From positions 16,319-80,318 of the forward strand of contig CACFUX010000001.1 in NCBI GenBank assembly GCA_902569615.1: 64,000 bases of DNA, read 5' to 3'. The notes beneath the pieces were generated by a model that was given only the letters and a program-made list of their open reading frames with translations, was not told the origin of the DNA and made no database searches. Positions 8,177 through 16,982 of the stretch are shown here, one piece after another (the first letter of the stretch is position 1; every line of letters begins with the position of its first letter). Both the position numbers and the translations under genes were made by a program. The DNA comes from an uncultured Pelagibacteraceae bacterium. GTDB lineage: Bacteria > Pseudomonadota > Alphaproteobacteria > Pelagibacterales > Pelagibacteraceae.

Positions 8177-9466
8177 ATGTTAGATAATTACTTTAACTAT
8201 AAAAAACATAAGACAGATTTTAAAACAGAAGTCACTGCAGGTGTATCGACGTTCTTGACAATGGCTTACATAATGTTTTTGAATCCTGTCATACTTGCAG
8301 ACGGTGGGTTTGATTTTGGTGGTGTTTTTACAGCAACAGCTTTAGCGGCAGCTTTAGCATGTTTTATTGCTGCATTTTACGCTAAAACTTGGCCTGTTGG
8401 ACTTGCGCCAGGAATGGGGATAAATGCTTTTATCGCTTATGGTGTTTGTTTAGGTATGAAATATACGCCAGCAGAAGCGCTTGGAGCTGTTTTGGTTGCA
8501 GGTGTAGTCTTCTTAATAATTTCATTAACGCCAATAAGAGCATGGTTAATAAACTCTATTCCAAAAAGTTTAAAACTTGGAATCGGAGCAGGTATAGGTT
8601 TGTTCCTTGCAATTATAGGTTTTGAACTTATGGGATTGACTGCAGACAACCCAGTTACACTTGTGCAACTTGGTGATGTTTCTAATCCTTTGACTTTATT
8701 AGGTGCTGCTGCATTTGTTTCTATGATTGTAATGGAAAAATTTAAAATCAAAGGAAATATAATCATTGGAATAATTGTATTTAGTGCAATAGCTTGGGTA
8801 ACTGGATTAGGACAATTCAACGGTATTGTTTCTTCTCCACCACCAATGACACATCTGATGTCATTTGATTTGGGTGCTGCACTAAGCGCATCGATGGTAA
8901 CAATAATTTTTACATTATTTTTTATTGACTTTTTTGATACTGCTGGAACACTAACTAGTGTTGCAAACGTTGCTGGAAAAGTTGGTCCTGATGGAAAAAT
9001 TAAGGACATCGATAAAGCAATGCTATCAGACAGTGTATCAACTGTTGCAGGTGCTGTAATGGGTACTTCAACAGTAACTACATACGTTGAAAGTGCTGCT
9101 GGAGTAAAAGTTGGCGGAAGAACAGGAATGACTTCACTTGTTATTGGAATTGGTTTCTTGTTATGTTTATTTTTCAGTCCGCTTGCAACATCTCTTCCAA
9201 AAGAAGTTGATGCTGCTGCTCTAATCTATATTGCAACTTTATTTGTAAGAAATATTACAGATATTAGCTGGGATGATGCTGCTGAAGCTGGTCCTGCAGT
9301 TCTTGCGATGATAGCAATGCCATTTACTTATTCTATTTCAAATGGAATAGCGTTGGCATTTGTTTCATATGCTGCAATTAAGATTTGTACTGGAAAATTT
9401 AACGAAACTAGTCCAGCAATATGGGTAATTGCTGTATTAAGTTTAATTAGTTTTATTGTAGCTTAA
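8177..9466 (+). CDS. azgA: AzgA/PbuG-type purine (adenine, guanine, hypoxanthine) permease
   Basis: This 429-residue polytopic protein starts LDNYFNYKKHKTDFKTEVTAG, typical of the AzgA branch of the NCS2 superfamily, and continues with AGVSTFLTMAYIMFLNP, the MGINAF motif and FFDTAGTLTSVANVAG. These are proton-coupled purine base transporters in the inner membrane. The start follows a clear ribosome-binding site (CGGAGGTC). It faces the purine phosphoribosyltransferase gene across a shared terminator, so uptake and salvage or degradation genes are neighbours, which supports a purine substrate. The 147-bp leader has no purine-riboswitch core that I can recognise. Confidence 0.9.
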   Translation: MLDNYFNYKKHKTDFKTEVTAGVSTFLTMAYIMFLNPVILADGGFDFGGVFTATALAAALACFIAAFYAKTWPVGLAPGMGINAFIAYGVCLGMKYTPAEALGAVLVAGVVFLIISLTPIRAWLINSIPKSLKLGIGAGIGLFLAIIGFELMGLTADNPVTLVQLGDVSNPLTLLGAAAFVSMIVMEKFKIKGNIIIGIIVFSAIAWVTGLGQFNGIVSSPPPMTHLMSFDLGAALSASMVTIIFTLFFIDFFDTAGTLTSVANVAGKVGPDGKIKDIDKAMLSDSVSTVAGAVMGTSTVTTYVESAAGVKVGGRTGMTSLVIGIGFLLCLFFSPLATSLPKEVDAAALIYIATLFVRNITDISWDDAAEAGPAVLAMIAMPFTYSISNGIALAFVSYAAIKICTGKFNETSPAIWVIAVLSLISFIVA

Positions 9467-9486
9467 AAAAGTAAAAAGTTTAATTT

Positions 9487-9512
9487 AGGGCGGCTTAAGG
9501 GTCGCCCTTTTT
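9487..9512. terminator. Intrinsic terminator of azgA (possibly bidirectional)
   Basis: AGGGCG (9487-9492) pairs with CGCCCT (9503-9508) and is followed by five Ts on the plus strand, a classical rho-independent terminator after azgA. The T run overlaps the stop region of the convergent phosphoribosyltransferase gene. On the minus strand the tail is less U-rich (TAAATTA), so termination there would be weaker. Confidence 0.75.
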
Positions 9513-10035
9513 ATTTTTGGTGTTTTTTCTTTATATCTTCAATCCTTATTTCTTCGTAAACTTCAAATGGCTGGACTATCCAAGGATTAGCTTCTAATTT
9601 TACTGCACAAAAATCAGGCTCAAAAGTTGATTTTTTCTTTTTCCAAAGTGTAGCAGTTTTAATATCTTCAATTTTACCTTTAATTGGTTCATAAGACCTC
9701 AGCCAGTCTACACTTTTGTTAAATGTAATTCCTGTATCTGATAAATCGTCACAAAGTAAAATTTTACCACCCATATTTGGAGCAATTGAACTCATTTCTC
9801 TTGAAAAAACTATATCTCCTTGTTCATCCTCTACACCTTTTCCACTATAAGATTCAACAGCCAAGTAAGCACACTTTAATTTAAATACTCTGCTTAAAAC
9901 ATCTATCATAGGTGCTCCTCCTCGCATTATACCAATTAAAATTGATGGCTTATATCCACTTTCATGAATTTGAATTGCAAGTTTTTCAACTGTTTCATTA
10001 TATTGATCCCAACTTACAATTAATTTTTCTGACAT
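9511..10035 (-). CDS. Purine (xanthine/guanine) phosphoribosyltransferase
   Basis: The 174-residue protein has the type I phosphoribosyltransferase signature KILLCDDLSDTGIT, which binds PRPP, an early GIMRGGAP loop, and the C-terminal WIVQPFE found in xanthine phosphoribosyltransferases. It should convert a free purine base and PRPP to the nucleoside monophosphate in the cytoplasm. Its position at the end of the guanine-to-urate gene run, 14 bp after the puuD stop, and opposite a purine permease points to xanthine, guanine or hypoxanthine as substrate. The exact base cannot be fixed from sequence. It offers a salvage exit that competes with xanthine dehydrogenase. Confidence 0.85.
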   Translation of the reverse strand: MSEKLIVSWDQYNETVEKLAIQIHESGYKPSILIGIMRGGAPMIDVLSRVFKLKCAYLAVESYSGKGVEDEQGDIVFSREMSSIAPNMGGKILLCDDLSDTGITFNKSVDWLRSYEPIKGKIEDIKTATLWKKKKSTFEPDFCAVKLEANPWIVQPFEVYEEIRIEDIKKKHQK

Positions 10036-10049
10036 AACTTTATATAATA

Positions 10050-10961
10050 TTAATTTTTAAAAATTAAAATTAAAACTGCAAGTAAAATTAAAAGTACAAT
10101 CGATGTTATTAAAATATACAACCTATGAATGTTTCTGCCTCTTAAGTTGAAATAATGTCTAGCTAGAACTGAGATTACTGCAAAAGCGCACAATATTAAC
10201 CAATTATATTTATTATAGACTATAAAGCTATAGTGGCCAGATAACATTATAAACAAGACTAAAAATGTTGAATAATTATTATGTATAGATCTTTGTTTTG
10301 CGGCTAGAGATAAACTTTGATCAAATTTTTTATTTCTTTTGCTGCTATTAATTATATTTAATTGATTTGGAATAATAACAGTAAATACATTTCCAAACAT
10401 ATTAGTACCTATAACTAAACCCACACTTAAAAATGCAAATTTTGGACCATAAATTTGAGTAAATCCATATGATAATAACGTTAGTAAAACGAAAATTGTT
10501 GATACAAATAAAAAATTATTTTTAATTAGACTTGATTTACATAAAAAATCATAAACAAACCAAGAAGTAACTAAAGAAAGAATAGAAATTATTATCGCAG
10601 TTGAAGGAAGCATATTTAAAATTTTTTTATCTACCATTAATATTTCAGGTCTGTAGTAATAAATAACTGCAAGTAATAAAATTCCTGTAATAAATGTCAG
10701 ATAACTCTGCCATTTGAAAATAACTAAACTTCTTAAATAATTAACTGGGGGAGAGCTTTTTAATCTTGTTAACTTATAATAATAACCAGAATGCATCAAA
10801 TATCCTTCTGCATCTATATCTCTTCTAGAAATATTTTTATTTAATTTATTGTCTAAATAATTAAATAAAAAGCTATTCCCTACCCATAATATTGCAAATA
10901 ATACATGGCCCCATCTTAAAACGAGTTCTAACCATTTCATTGAATAAGATAAAACTTCCAT
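10050..10961 (-). CDS. puuD: PuuD-like membrane urate hydroxylase without cytochrome c domain
   Basis: The 303-residue protein has about eight hydrophobic segments and family-specific motifs of PuuD: LRWGHVLFAILWVGNSFLFNYLDN at the start, MHSGYYY near residue 57, and RSIHNNYSTFLVLFIMLSGHY near residue 230. PuuD oxidises urate to 5-hydroxyisourate at the inner membrane and normally ends in a cytochrome c domain. Here there is no CxxCH, so the heme-c domain is absent and electrons must leave by another route. It shares a TAATG overlap with guaD and is followed by the HIU-processing step encoded upstream in the same operon, which supports the call. Confidence 0.82.
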   Translation of the reverse strand: MEVLSYSMKWLELVLRWGHVLFAILWVGNSFLFNYLDNKLNKNISRRDIDAEGYLMHSGYYYKLTRLKSSPPVNYLRSLVIFKWQSYLTFITGILLLAVIYYYRPEILMVDKKILNMLPSTAIIISILSLVTSWFVYDFLCKSSLIKNNFLFVSTIFVLLTLLSYGFTQIYGPKFAFLSVGLVIGTNMFGNVFTVIIPNQLNIINSSKRNKKFDQSLSLAAKQRSIHNNYSTFLVLFIMLSGHYSFIVYNKYNWLILCAFAVISVLARHYFNLRGRNIHRLYILITSIVLLILLAVLILIFKN

Positions 10962-11431
10962 TAATATTTAATTTTATCTTCTTTTTTTTCCCAAATTTTA
11001 AATGCCTCTAAAGCTTCATCTCTATGCATTTGATACATCTTTATTTTTCTATTTTCTAAATCTTTATTAATTTCAGAATAAATAAATGAATCATCAAAAT
11101 CTATGGCCTTTGCGTCTATTCTGGTGTTTGCATAAAAAACATTTTCAATTCGAGACCAATATATTGCAGATAAGCACATTGGACATGGTTCACAGCTTGA
11201 ATACAAATCACATCCTGAAAGATTAAAAGTATTCAGTTTTTGGCATGCGTCTCTAATTGCAACAATTTCTCCATGCGCAGTTGGATCGTTGTTCATAGTT
11301 ACTTTATTAGAGCCTTCCGCAACAATCTTATTATTTTTTACAATAACGCTTCCAAACGGTCCTCCCTTAGTTTTCGCACTTTCAATTGAAAGCTCAATAG
11401 CTCTTATCATGAATGGATTTTTTTTAATCAT
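10961..11431 (-). CDS. guaD: Guanine deaminase (cytidine-deaminase-like fold)
   Basis: This 156-residue protein aligns position by position with Bacillus-type guanine deaminase: zinc ligands H53, C83 and C86, catalytic E55, in DPTAHGE and SSCEPCPMC, followed by SAIYWSRI. The usual HAE is HGE here. It converts guanine to xanthine and ammonia in the cytoplasm, feeding the xanthine dehydrogenase encoded just upstream. The operon is tight: the xdhB stop is 2 bp before the guaD start, and the guaD stop overlaps the puuD start. The main alternative is tRNA adenosine deaminase TadA, but the length, DLYSSCEPCP and context favour guanine deaminase. Confidence 0.9.
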   Translation of the reverse strand: MIKKNPFMIRAIELSIESAKTKGGPFGSVIVKNNKIVAEGSNKVTMNNDPTAHGEIVAIRDACQKLNTFNLSGCDLYSSCEPCPMCLSAIYWSRIENVFYANTRIDAKAIDFDDSFIYSEINKDLENRKIKMYQMHRDEALEAFKIWEKKEDKIKY

Positions 11432-11432
11432 T

Positions 11433-13733
11433 CTAATTTTTTTTAATTGCTTTAATACTTAATAATATATTTTCAGCTGTAGCTGGGGCGTCTAATTTTG
11501 GTATTTTTTTATAATTTGATACAGATGATATCGCATCTTTAATCGCAAAAAAAACACTCATTGCAAGCATCAGAGGTGGCTCTCCAGTTGTTTTGGATTT
11601 GTTAACAACATCTTCAACGTTTTTTCCTTCTTTATAAATTTCCACATTAAATTTTTTAGGAATGTCATTTACTGCTGGAATTTTATAAGTCGAAGGAGAA
11701 AAAGTAGTTATTTTTCCATTATCATTCCATTTAACCTCTTCCATAGTTAACCACCCTTGGCCTTGTACGAATCCTCCCTCAATCTGACCAAATTCAATTG
11801 CTGGATTTATTGCATTGCCTGCATCATGTAATATATCAACTCTTTCTAAAATATTTTCACCTGTTAAAGTATCAATTGTAACTTCTGAAACTGCAGCTCC
11901 ATAACAAAAATAATAAAATGGTCTTCCGGTAAATTTTTTTTTATTAAACTTTATTTTTGGAGTTGAATAAAAACCTGTTGATGAAAGTGAAATACGATTT
12001 AAGTATGCATCCATTACGATTTTTTTAAATTCAAAAGATCTATTTCCAAATATAATAGACTCATTTTTATATATTGGCTCTTCTTTACTAAAAATATTAT
12101 ATTTTTCTTTAATAAATTTTTCTAAATTTTTTTTTATCTTAACAGTAGCATTAAGTGCAGCAGCTGCATTTAAGTCAGTAGTTGAAGAAGCGGCGCTTGC
12201 AGAAGTATTTGGTACCTTCGCAGTATTTGTTGATGAGATTTTTATCTTTTCATATGGCAATCCCAATGAGTTTGCTACAACCTGAGCAATTTTTGTATGG
12301 GTACCTTGACCCATCTCTATACCCCCATGATTTAAATAAACACTTCCATCAGTATAAATATGAACTAAAGCACCTGCTTGATTTAAATGTATTGTTGTAA
12401 AAGATATTCCAAATTTTACAGGTGTTATTGCTATTCCCTTTTTTTTTATTTTATTTTTAAAATTAAATTTTTTAATCTCGTTTTTTCTTTTTAAATATTT
12501 TGAATCCCTTGCCAACTTTTCAAATAACTCATTAATTATATTATCTTCGATTTTCATCCCATAATGGGTAGTATTTTTTTTATTTTTTTTATAAAAATTA
12601 TTTTTTCTTACGTCCAAAGGATCCTTATTTAAAAATCGAGATATATTGTCTATTATATTTTCAATAGCCATCATACCTTGATTACCACCAAAACCTCTAA
12701 AAGCTGTAGATGTCGATGTATTGGTTTTACAAAGGTAATTGTCTACTTGTAAATCTGATAAAAAATATGCGTTATCAATGTGTAGTAACGCACGCTCATT
12801 TATTGCATAAGATAAATCTGGTGACATACCACATTTAGAAGCTAATTTTACTTTAAGTCCTTGAATAGTTCCTTTGTCATCAAACCCGACTTCATAATCT
12901 GAAAAAAATTCATGACGCTTACCAGTTAAAATAATATCATCATCTCTATCTAATCTAAGTTTAACTGGCTTCTTTGTTTTATAAGCTAAAAGAGAGCATA
13001 TAGCTGCAGTCATAAAATTTGTTTCTTTACCACCAAAACCTCCGCCTATTCTTCTAACAAGAACTGTAATGGAATTACTTTTTTGATTAAGCATTTTTGC
13101 AATTAGCTGTTGGGTTTCAGATGGATGTTGAGTAGAGCTATAAACTGTCATTTCATTATCCTCTTTAGGGATTACAAATGCAACCTGGCCTTCTAAATAA
13201 AAATGCTCTTGGCTACCAGTAGTAAAGTTTCCTTTTAAAATATGTTTTGATCTCAAAATTTTTTTTTGAGCATTTCCTTTATTAATTTTTCTTACATCAA
13301 AAAGTAAATTTTTTTTATTTAAAGAATCTTTAAGAGTTACAATTGGTTTATATTCTGAATAATTTATTTTAGCTTTTAGGACCGCTTTTCTTGCTAGTTC
13401 AATACTAGTTGCTGCAACCGCAAATATTGGTTGTCCATAAAACTCAACTTTATTTTTTACAAAAATTGGGTCACCATCAAAGACTGGCCCGACATCGTTT
13501 CGACCTGGTATATCTAAATAGTTAATAACTGTAACTACGCCCTCACTATTAATTACTTCACTTAAATCAATTTTTTTTATTTTTGCGAAAGCCTTTTTGC
13601 TCCAACCTATTGCTCCATAAAGAGTATCATATGGCTCCTTTATATCATCAGTGTATTCTGCTGCGCCACTGACATGCTTATACGCACTGTCATGGGGTCT
13701 TATTTCGCTTATATAATTATCACTATTTTTCAT
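11433..13733 (-). CDS. xdhB: Xanthine dehydrogenase, molybdenum-binding subunit
   Basis: The 766-residue protein is the large catalytic subunit of the xanthine oxidase family. Visible molybdopterin-contact motifs are RRIGGGFGGKE, TSTAFRGFGGNQG and LNHGGIEMGQGTHTK. The catalytic glutamate lies in TTGEPPLMLA near the C-terminus. Together with XdhA it oxidises hypoxanthine to xanthine and xanthine to urate, passing electrons via Fe-S centres to FAD. It overlaps the xdhA stop by ATGA. No xdhC (Mo-cofactor sulfuration) gene is in the window, so maturation must depend on a gene elsewhere. Confidence 0.95.
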   Translation of the reverse strand: MKNSDNYISEIRPHDSAYKHVSGAAEYTDDIKEPYDTLYGAIGWSKKAFAKIKKIDLSEVINSEGVVTVINYLDIPGRNDVGPVFDGDPIFVKNKVEFYGQPIFAVAATSIELARKAVLKAKINYSEYKPIVTLKDSLNKKNLLFDVRKINKGNAQKKILRSKHILKGNFTTGSQEHFYLEGQVAFVIPKEDNEMTVYSSTQHPSETQQLIAKMLNQKSNSITVLVRRIGGGFGGKETNFMTAAICSLLAYKTKKPVKLRLDRDDDIILTGKRHEFFSDYEVGFDDKGTIQGLKVKLASKCGMSPDLSYAINERALLHIDNAYFLSDLQVDNYLCKTNTSTSTAFRGFGGNQGMMAIENIIDNISRFLNKDPLDVRKNNFYKKNKKNTTHYGMKIEDNIINELFEKLARDSKYLKRKNEIKKFNFKNKIKKKGIAITPVKFGISFTTIHLNQAGALVHIYTDGSVYLNHGGIEMGQGTHTKIAQVVANSLGLPYEKIKISSTNTAKVPNTSASAASSTTDLNAAAALNATVKIKKNLEKFIKEKYNIFSKEEPIYKNESIIFGNRSFEFKKIVMDAYLNRISLSSTGFYSTPKIKFNKKKFTGRPFYYFCYGAAVSEVTIDTLTGENILERVDILHDAGNAINPAIEFGQIEGGFVQGQGWLTMEEVKWNDNGKITTFSPSTYKIPAVNDIPKKFNVEIYKEGKNVEDVVNKSKTTGEPPLMLAMSVFFAIKDAISSVSNYKKIPKLDAPATAENILLSIKAIKKN

Positions 13734-15166
13734 TGATAAACTCTGAATAACTTTTTTGTTTTGGTTTCTATAAAAAATTTTACTAATAAATTTTCAGCTA
13801 CTTCTAATCTATAATTTTTTGATGCCCTCATATCAGAAATAGGTTTGAAATCCTTTTTTAATAAATTTTTTGCTTCTTGAAATATATCCTCTGAAAATTT
13901 TGAATTTTTTAAAAAATTCTCACAATTCTTTGCTCTTTTTGGTATTTCTGCCATACCTCCGTAAGCAATAGCTACATCTTCAATTCTTTGATCTTTAATT
14001 CTAAAGTTGAAAGAAGCACAAACAGATGAGATATCATCATCAAATCTTTTCGATATTTTATAAGCCTTGAAATTATGGTTTTTATAAATAGGAATAATAA
14101 TAGATTTTATAAACTCACCTTTTTTTAATTTTGTTTTTCTATATTTGATGAAAAAATTGTTAAGAAAAATTTGCTTATTACTATTTTTGGTTTGAATTAT
14201 TATTTTTGCATTTAAAGATAAAAGTAAAGGCAAAGTATCTCCTATTGGTGAGGCTGTGGCTATATTTCCTCCTATTGTCCCAACATTTCTTATTTGAACA
14301 GAGCCATACCTTCTTAATATACGATTAAAGTCTGGATAATATTTTAAAATAAATTTTTCAACATCTATAAGAGGAGTGGCGGAACCAAAAATAATTTCGT
14401 TATTTTTTATTTTAATAAAATTAAGCTCTTTTATATTATTTAAATTAATAATTTTTTTTATCTCTTGTCTTTCCTTAGTAACTTTTAATGATAAATCGGT
14501 ACCACCACTTAAAAAATCGGAATCTGGATTTTTTTTAATTACTGTTTTTAATTCATCTATTGTTTTTGGTGCAAAATATTTTTTATTTTTATTCTTAATA
14601 GTTATACTTTTAGAGTGAATTTTTTTTAAGAGATTTATAGTTTTTTGACTATTTTTATAAAATTCATCAGAGTATTTTTTTTTTATATTTTTCGCTGCAT
14701 CGATTATGGGTCTATATCCAGTGCATCTACATAAATTTCCAGATATTGCATCTTTAATATCATCATCGTTATTATTTTTTTTGTTTTTTGACATCGCAAA
14801 AATAGACATGACAAAACCTGGGGTACAAAATCCACATTGAGATGCATGATATTTGGCCATTGCTTCTTGGACAGGATGATAAGAACCATTTTTTGAAACT
14901 AAGTTCTCAACAACTATTAGTTGTTTTCCATGTAAAGCAGGAATGAAAGATATGCAAGAATTTATTGCTTTATATTTAATTTTTTTATTTTCTAATTCTC
15001 CTAGAACTATCGTACAAGCTCCACATCCACCTTCGGCACAACCCTCTTTTGTTCCAGTTTTTTTTAATTCATCTCTAATAAAATTAAGAATAGTTTGGTT
15101 CGGATCAGGATTTTCTAATTCTATTAATTTATTTTCATAAATAAACTGAACTTTATTAGTGCTCAC
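13730..15166 (-). CDS. xdhA: Xanthine dehydrogenase, Fe-S/FAD small subunit
   Basis: The start codon is GTG, directly before the hydroxyisourate hydrolase stop. The 478 residues contain, in order, a plant-type 2Fe-2S ferredoxin domain (CAEGGCGACTIVLG), a second helical 2Fe-2S domain (CGFCTPGFV and LCRCTGYRPI), and an FAD domain (LSGGTDLSL and NVGTIGGNIATASPIGD). This is the usual arrangement of the small subunit of bacterial two-subunit xanthine dehydrogenases. It relays electrons from the Mo site of XdhB to NAD. All eight cluster cysteines appear to be present. Confidence 0.95.
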   Translation of the reverse strand: MSTNKVQFIYENKLIELENPDPNQTILNFIRDELKKTGTKEGCAEGGCGACTIVLGELENKKIKYKAINSCISFIPALHGKQLIVVENLVSKNGSYHPVQEAMAKYHASQCGFCTPGFVMSIFAMSKNKKNNNDDDIKDAISGNLCRCTGYRPIIDAAKNIKKKYSDEFYKNSQKTINLLKKIHSKSITIKNKNKKYFAPKTIDELKTVIKKNPDSDFLSGGTDLSLKVTKERQEIKKIINLNNIKELNFIKIKNNEIIFGSATPLIDVEKFILKYYPDFNRILRRYGSVQIRNVGTIGGNIATASPIGDTLPLLLSLNAKIIIQTKNSNKQIFLNNFFIKYRKTKLKKGEFIKSIIIPIYKNHNFKAYKISKRFDDDISSVCASFNFRIKDQRIEDVAIAYGGMAEIPKRAKNCENFLKNSKFSEDIFQEAKNLLKKDFKPISDMRASKNYRLEVAENLLVKFFIETKTKKLFRVYQ

Positions 15167-15517
15167 CTAAGAACCTCTATATGTAGAATAACTCCATGGA
15201 GAAACGAGTAAAGGAACGTGATAATGTTCTTTTGAATTCGAAATTCCAAACCTAATAATAACATCATCTAAAAAAGGTAACTCATCTGATTTTGATACAT
15301 TTTTAAAATAATCACCTATAAAAAAAATTAACTCATATTTTCCATTCAAAAAATCTTTGCCTTCAAGCAAAGGTTTATCAGTTCTTCCATCTTGGTTTAA
15401 TATTAAAGTATTTTTTTTTTCTTTTTTATTATAGTTTAGATAATATAATTCTATCTTTATTCCAGCGCCTGGTTTACCCGAATATATGTCTAAAACATGA
15501 GTAGTTAATTTTGTCAT
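15167..15517 (-). CDS. uraH: 5-hydroxyisourate hydrolase (transthyretin-like)
   Basis: The 116-residue protein starts TKLTTHVLDIYSGKPGAG and ends SPWSYSTYRGS, the two hallmark ends of HIU hydrolase; the terminal YRGS distinguishes it from animal transthyretin. It opens 5-hydroxyisourate, the product of PuuD, to OHCU. It is the first gene of the leftward operon uraH-xdhA-xdhB-guaD-puuD-purine phosphoribosyltransferase, and is divergent from uraD across 64 bp that should contain both promoters. It has no signal peptide, so cytoplasmic action is expected. Confidence 0.93.
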   Translation of the reverse strand: MTKLTTHVLDIYSGKPGAGIKIELYYLNYNKKEKKNTLILNQDGRTDKPLLEGKDFLNGKYELIFFIGDYFKNVSKSDELPFLDDVIIRFGISNSKEHYHVPLLVSPWSYSTYRGS

Positions 15518-15581
15518 ATGATAAAATATTTATATACAATATTGAGTAATTAATAAATAACAACTAAAATAAATTTTCAAA

Positions 15582-16076
15582 ATGATTGATATTAAAAAAA
15601 TTAATAATCTTGATAAATCTGAATTTTTAACAATTTTTGGAAATATATTTGAGAAATCAAAATGGATAAGTGAGAAAGTTTTTGATCTAAAACCTTATGA
15701 TAGTTTAGAATCATTTACTTCAAAGATATTAGAAGTTTATGATAACAGTAATAAAGAAACAATTTTAAAAATTCTTAACTTGCATCCAGAACTTGCAATA
15801 GAAAAAAAATTAACTTCAAATTCAGAATCTGAACAAACTAAAGCTAACTTAAAAGAATGTACTCCAAAAGAATTTAATGAATTTAAAAAATTAAACATTG
15901 ATTATAAAAAAAAATTCAATTTCCCTTTTATAATTGCAGTAAAAGGCAAAAAAAAAACTGAAATTTTAAATATTTTTAAAGAAAGAATTAACAACAATTT
16001 GGAAAAAGAATTTCTAGAAGCTAAAAATCAAGTAAAAAAAATTGCTATGTTTAGATTAGAAGAAATTATAAAATAG
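15582..16076 (+). CDS. uraD: OHCU decarboxylase
   Basis: The 164-residue protein matches 2-oxo-4-hydroxy-4-carboxy-5-ureidoimidazoline decarboxylase: FGNIFEKSKWI near residue 20, the HPELA motif carrying the catalytic histidine, LTSNSESEQTKANL, then FPFIIAVKGKKKTEIL. It turns OHCU into S-allantoin, the last step of the urate branch encoded here. It is divergent from the uraH-led operon and likely co-regulated with it through the shared 64-bp region. A GT17 gene follows after 4 bp. Confidence 0.9.
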   Translation: MIDIKKINNLDKSEFLTIFGNIFEKSKWISEKVFDLKPYDSLESFTSKILEVYDNSNKETILKILNLHPELAIEKKLTSNSESEQTKANLKECTPKEFNEFKKLNIDYKKKFNFPFIIAVKGKKKTEILNIFKERINNNLEKEFLEAKNQVKKIAMFRLEEIIK

Positions 16077-16080
16077 AACT

Positions 16081-16971
16081 ATGAAAATTTTTGATTGTTT
16101 CATGTATTTTGATGAAGAAGTAGTTTTAGACTTAAGACTAAATTTTTTAGACCAATATGTAGATTATTTTGTAATAGTTGAAAGTATTTACACCCATAAA
16201 GGTGAAAAAAGAGAATTAAAATTTAATCCCAAAAAATTTGAAAAATTTAAAAGTAAAATAATTTATAAAGTTTATGATGAAAATCACCAAGATATTGAAG
16301 AAATACTTGATAAAGATAGTGAAAAAATCAAATCGTATAAATATATAATGAATGCTTTAAGAAGAGAGAATGGACAAAGAAATCATATACAAGTTGGGCT
16401 AGATAATGCAGATGTCGATGACATAATTCTTATTTCTGATGTGGATGAAATACCAAATCTTAATTTGATAGATTTTACAAAAATTAACGAAAAAATATTT
16501 ATGTTTAGGCAAGATATGTTTTATTACAAATTTGATTTAAAGTTACCCAATATGGTTTGGACTGGAACAAAAGGTTGTAGAAAAAAAAATTTACTTTCAC
16601 CACAATGGTTAAGAAACGTCAAAGATAGAAAATACTCAAAATTTAGATTTGATATTTTATTTTCAGATAAAAAATACAATAGTATAAAATTTATTGATGA
16701 AGGTGGATGGCATTTCACAAATTTAAAAACTGCAAGTGAAATTGAACATAAACTAAAATCTTATCTTCATCATTGGGAATTTGACGAAAATCCTTTAACT
16801 ACAGATCAAATAGAGAAAATTATTAAAAATAAACAAGCAATTTATGATTTATCTTTAGATAAAAGATTAAATAAAATCGGAAGTGGAAATAAATTAATAA
16901 AATATGAATTTGAAAAACTGCCTGAATATTTGAGGAAAAATAAGAATAAATATGAACAATGGCTAGATTAA
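16081..16971 (+). CDS. Glycosyltransferase family 17 protein
   Basis: The 296-residue protein begins KIFDCFMYFDEEVVLDLRLNFLDQYVD and has VIVESIYTHKGE and a DVDEIP metal-binding motif, the pattern of GT17 enzymes, which are named for eukaryotic N-acetylglucosaminyltransferase III but are common in bacterial and phage surface-polysaccharide loci. It probably adds a sugar to a surface glycan. It starts 4 bp after uraD and so may be co-transcribed with a purine-catabolism gene, with no functional link that I can see. Donor and acceptor are unknown. Confidence 0.82.
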   Translation: MKIFDCFMYFDEEVVLDLRLNFLDQYVDYFVIVESIYTHKGEKRELKFNPKKFEKFKSKIIYKVYDENHQDIEEILDKDSEKIKSYKYIMNALRRENGQRNHIQVGLDNADVDDIILISDVDEIPNLNLIDFTKINEKIFMFRQDMFYYKFDLKLPNMVWTGTKGCRKKNLLSPQWLRNVKDRKYSKFRFDILFSDKKYNSIKFIDEGGWHFTNLKTASEIEHKLKSYLHHWEFDENPLTTDQIEKIIKNKQAIYDLSLDKRLNKIGSGNKLIKYEFEKLPEYLRKNKNKYEQWLD

Positions 16972-16982
16972 ATAAAATCTAA

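Noticed and set aside
8437-9009. 190-residue ORF on the minus strand within azgA
   Set aside because: It is a shadow of the permease gene: low-complexity Ile/Pro/Ala sequence with no domain, lying fully inside a well-supported gene.
12182-12400. 72-residue plus-strand ORF inside xdhB
   Set aside because: Antisense shadow of a conserved coding region, without ribosome-binding site or recognisable domain.
15530-15581. CAATATTG palindrome between uraH and uraD as a purine-regulator operator
   Set aside because: An 8-bp palindrome of mostly A/T is easily expected by chance in this composition, and there is no second copy to support it.
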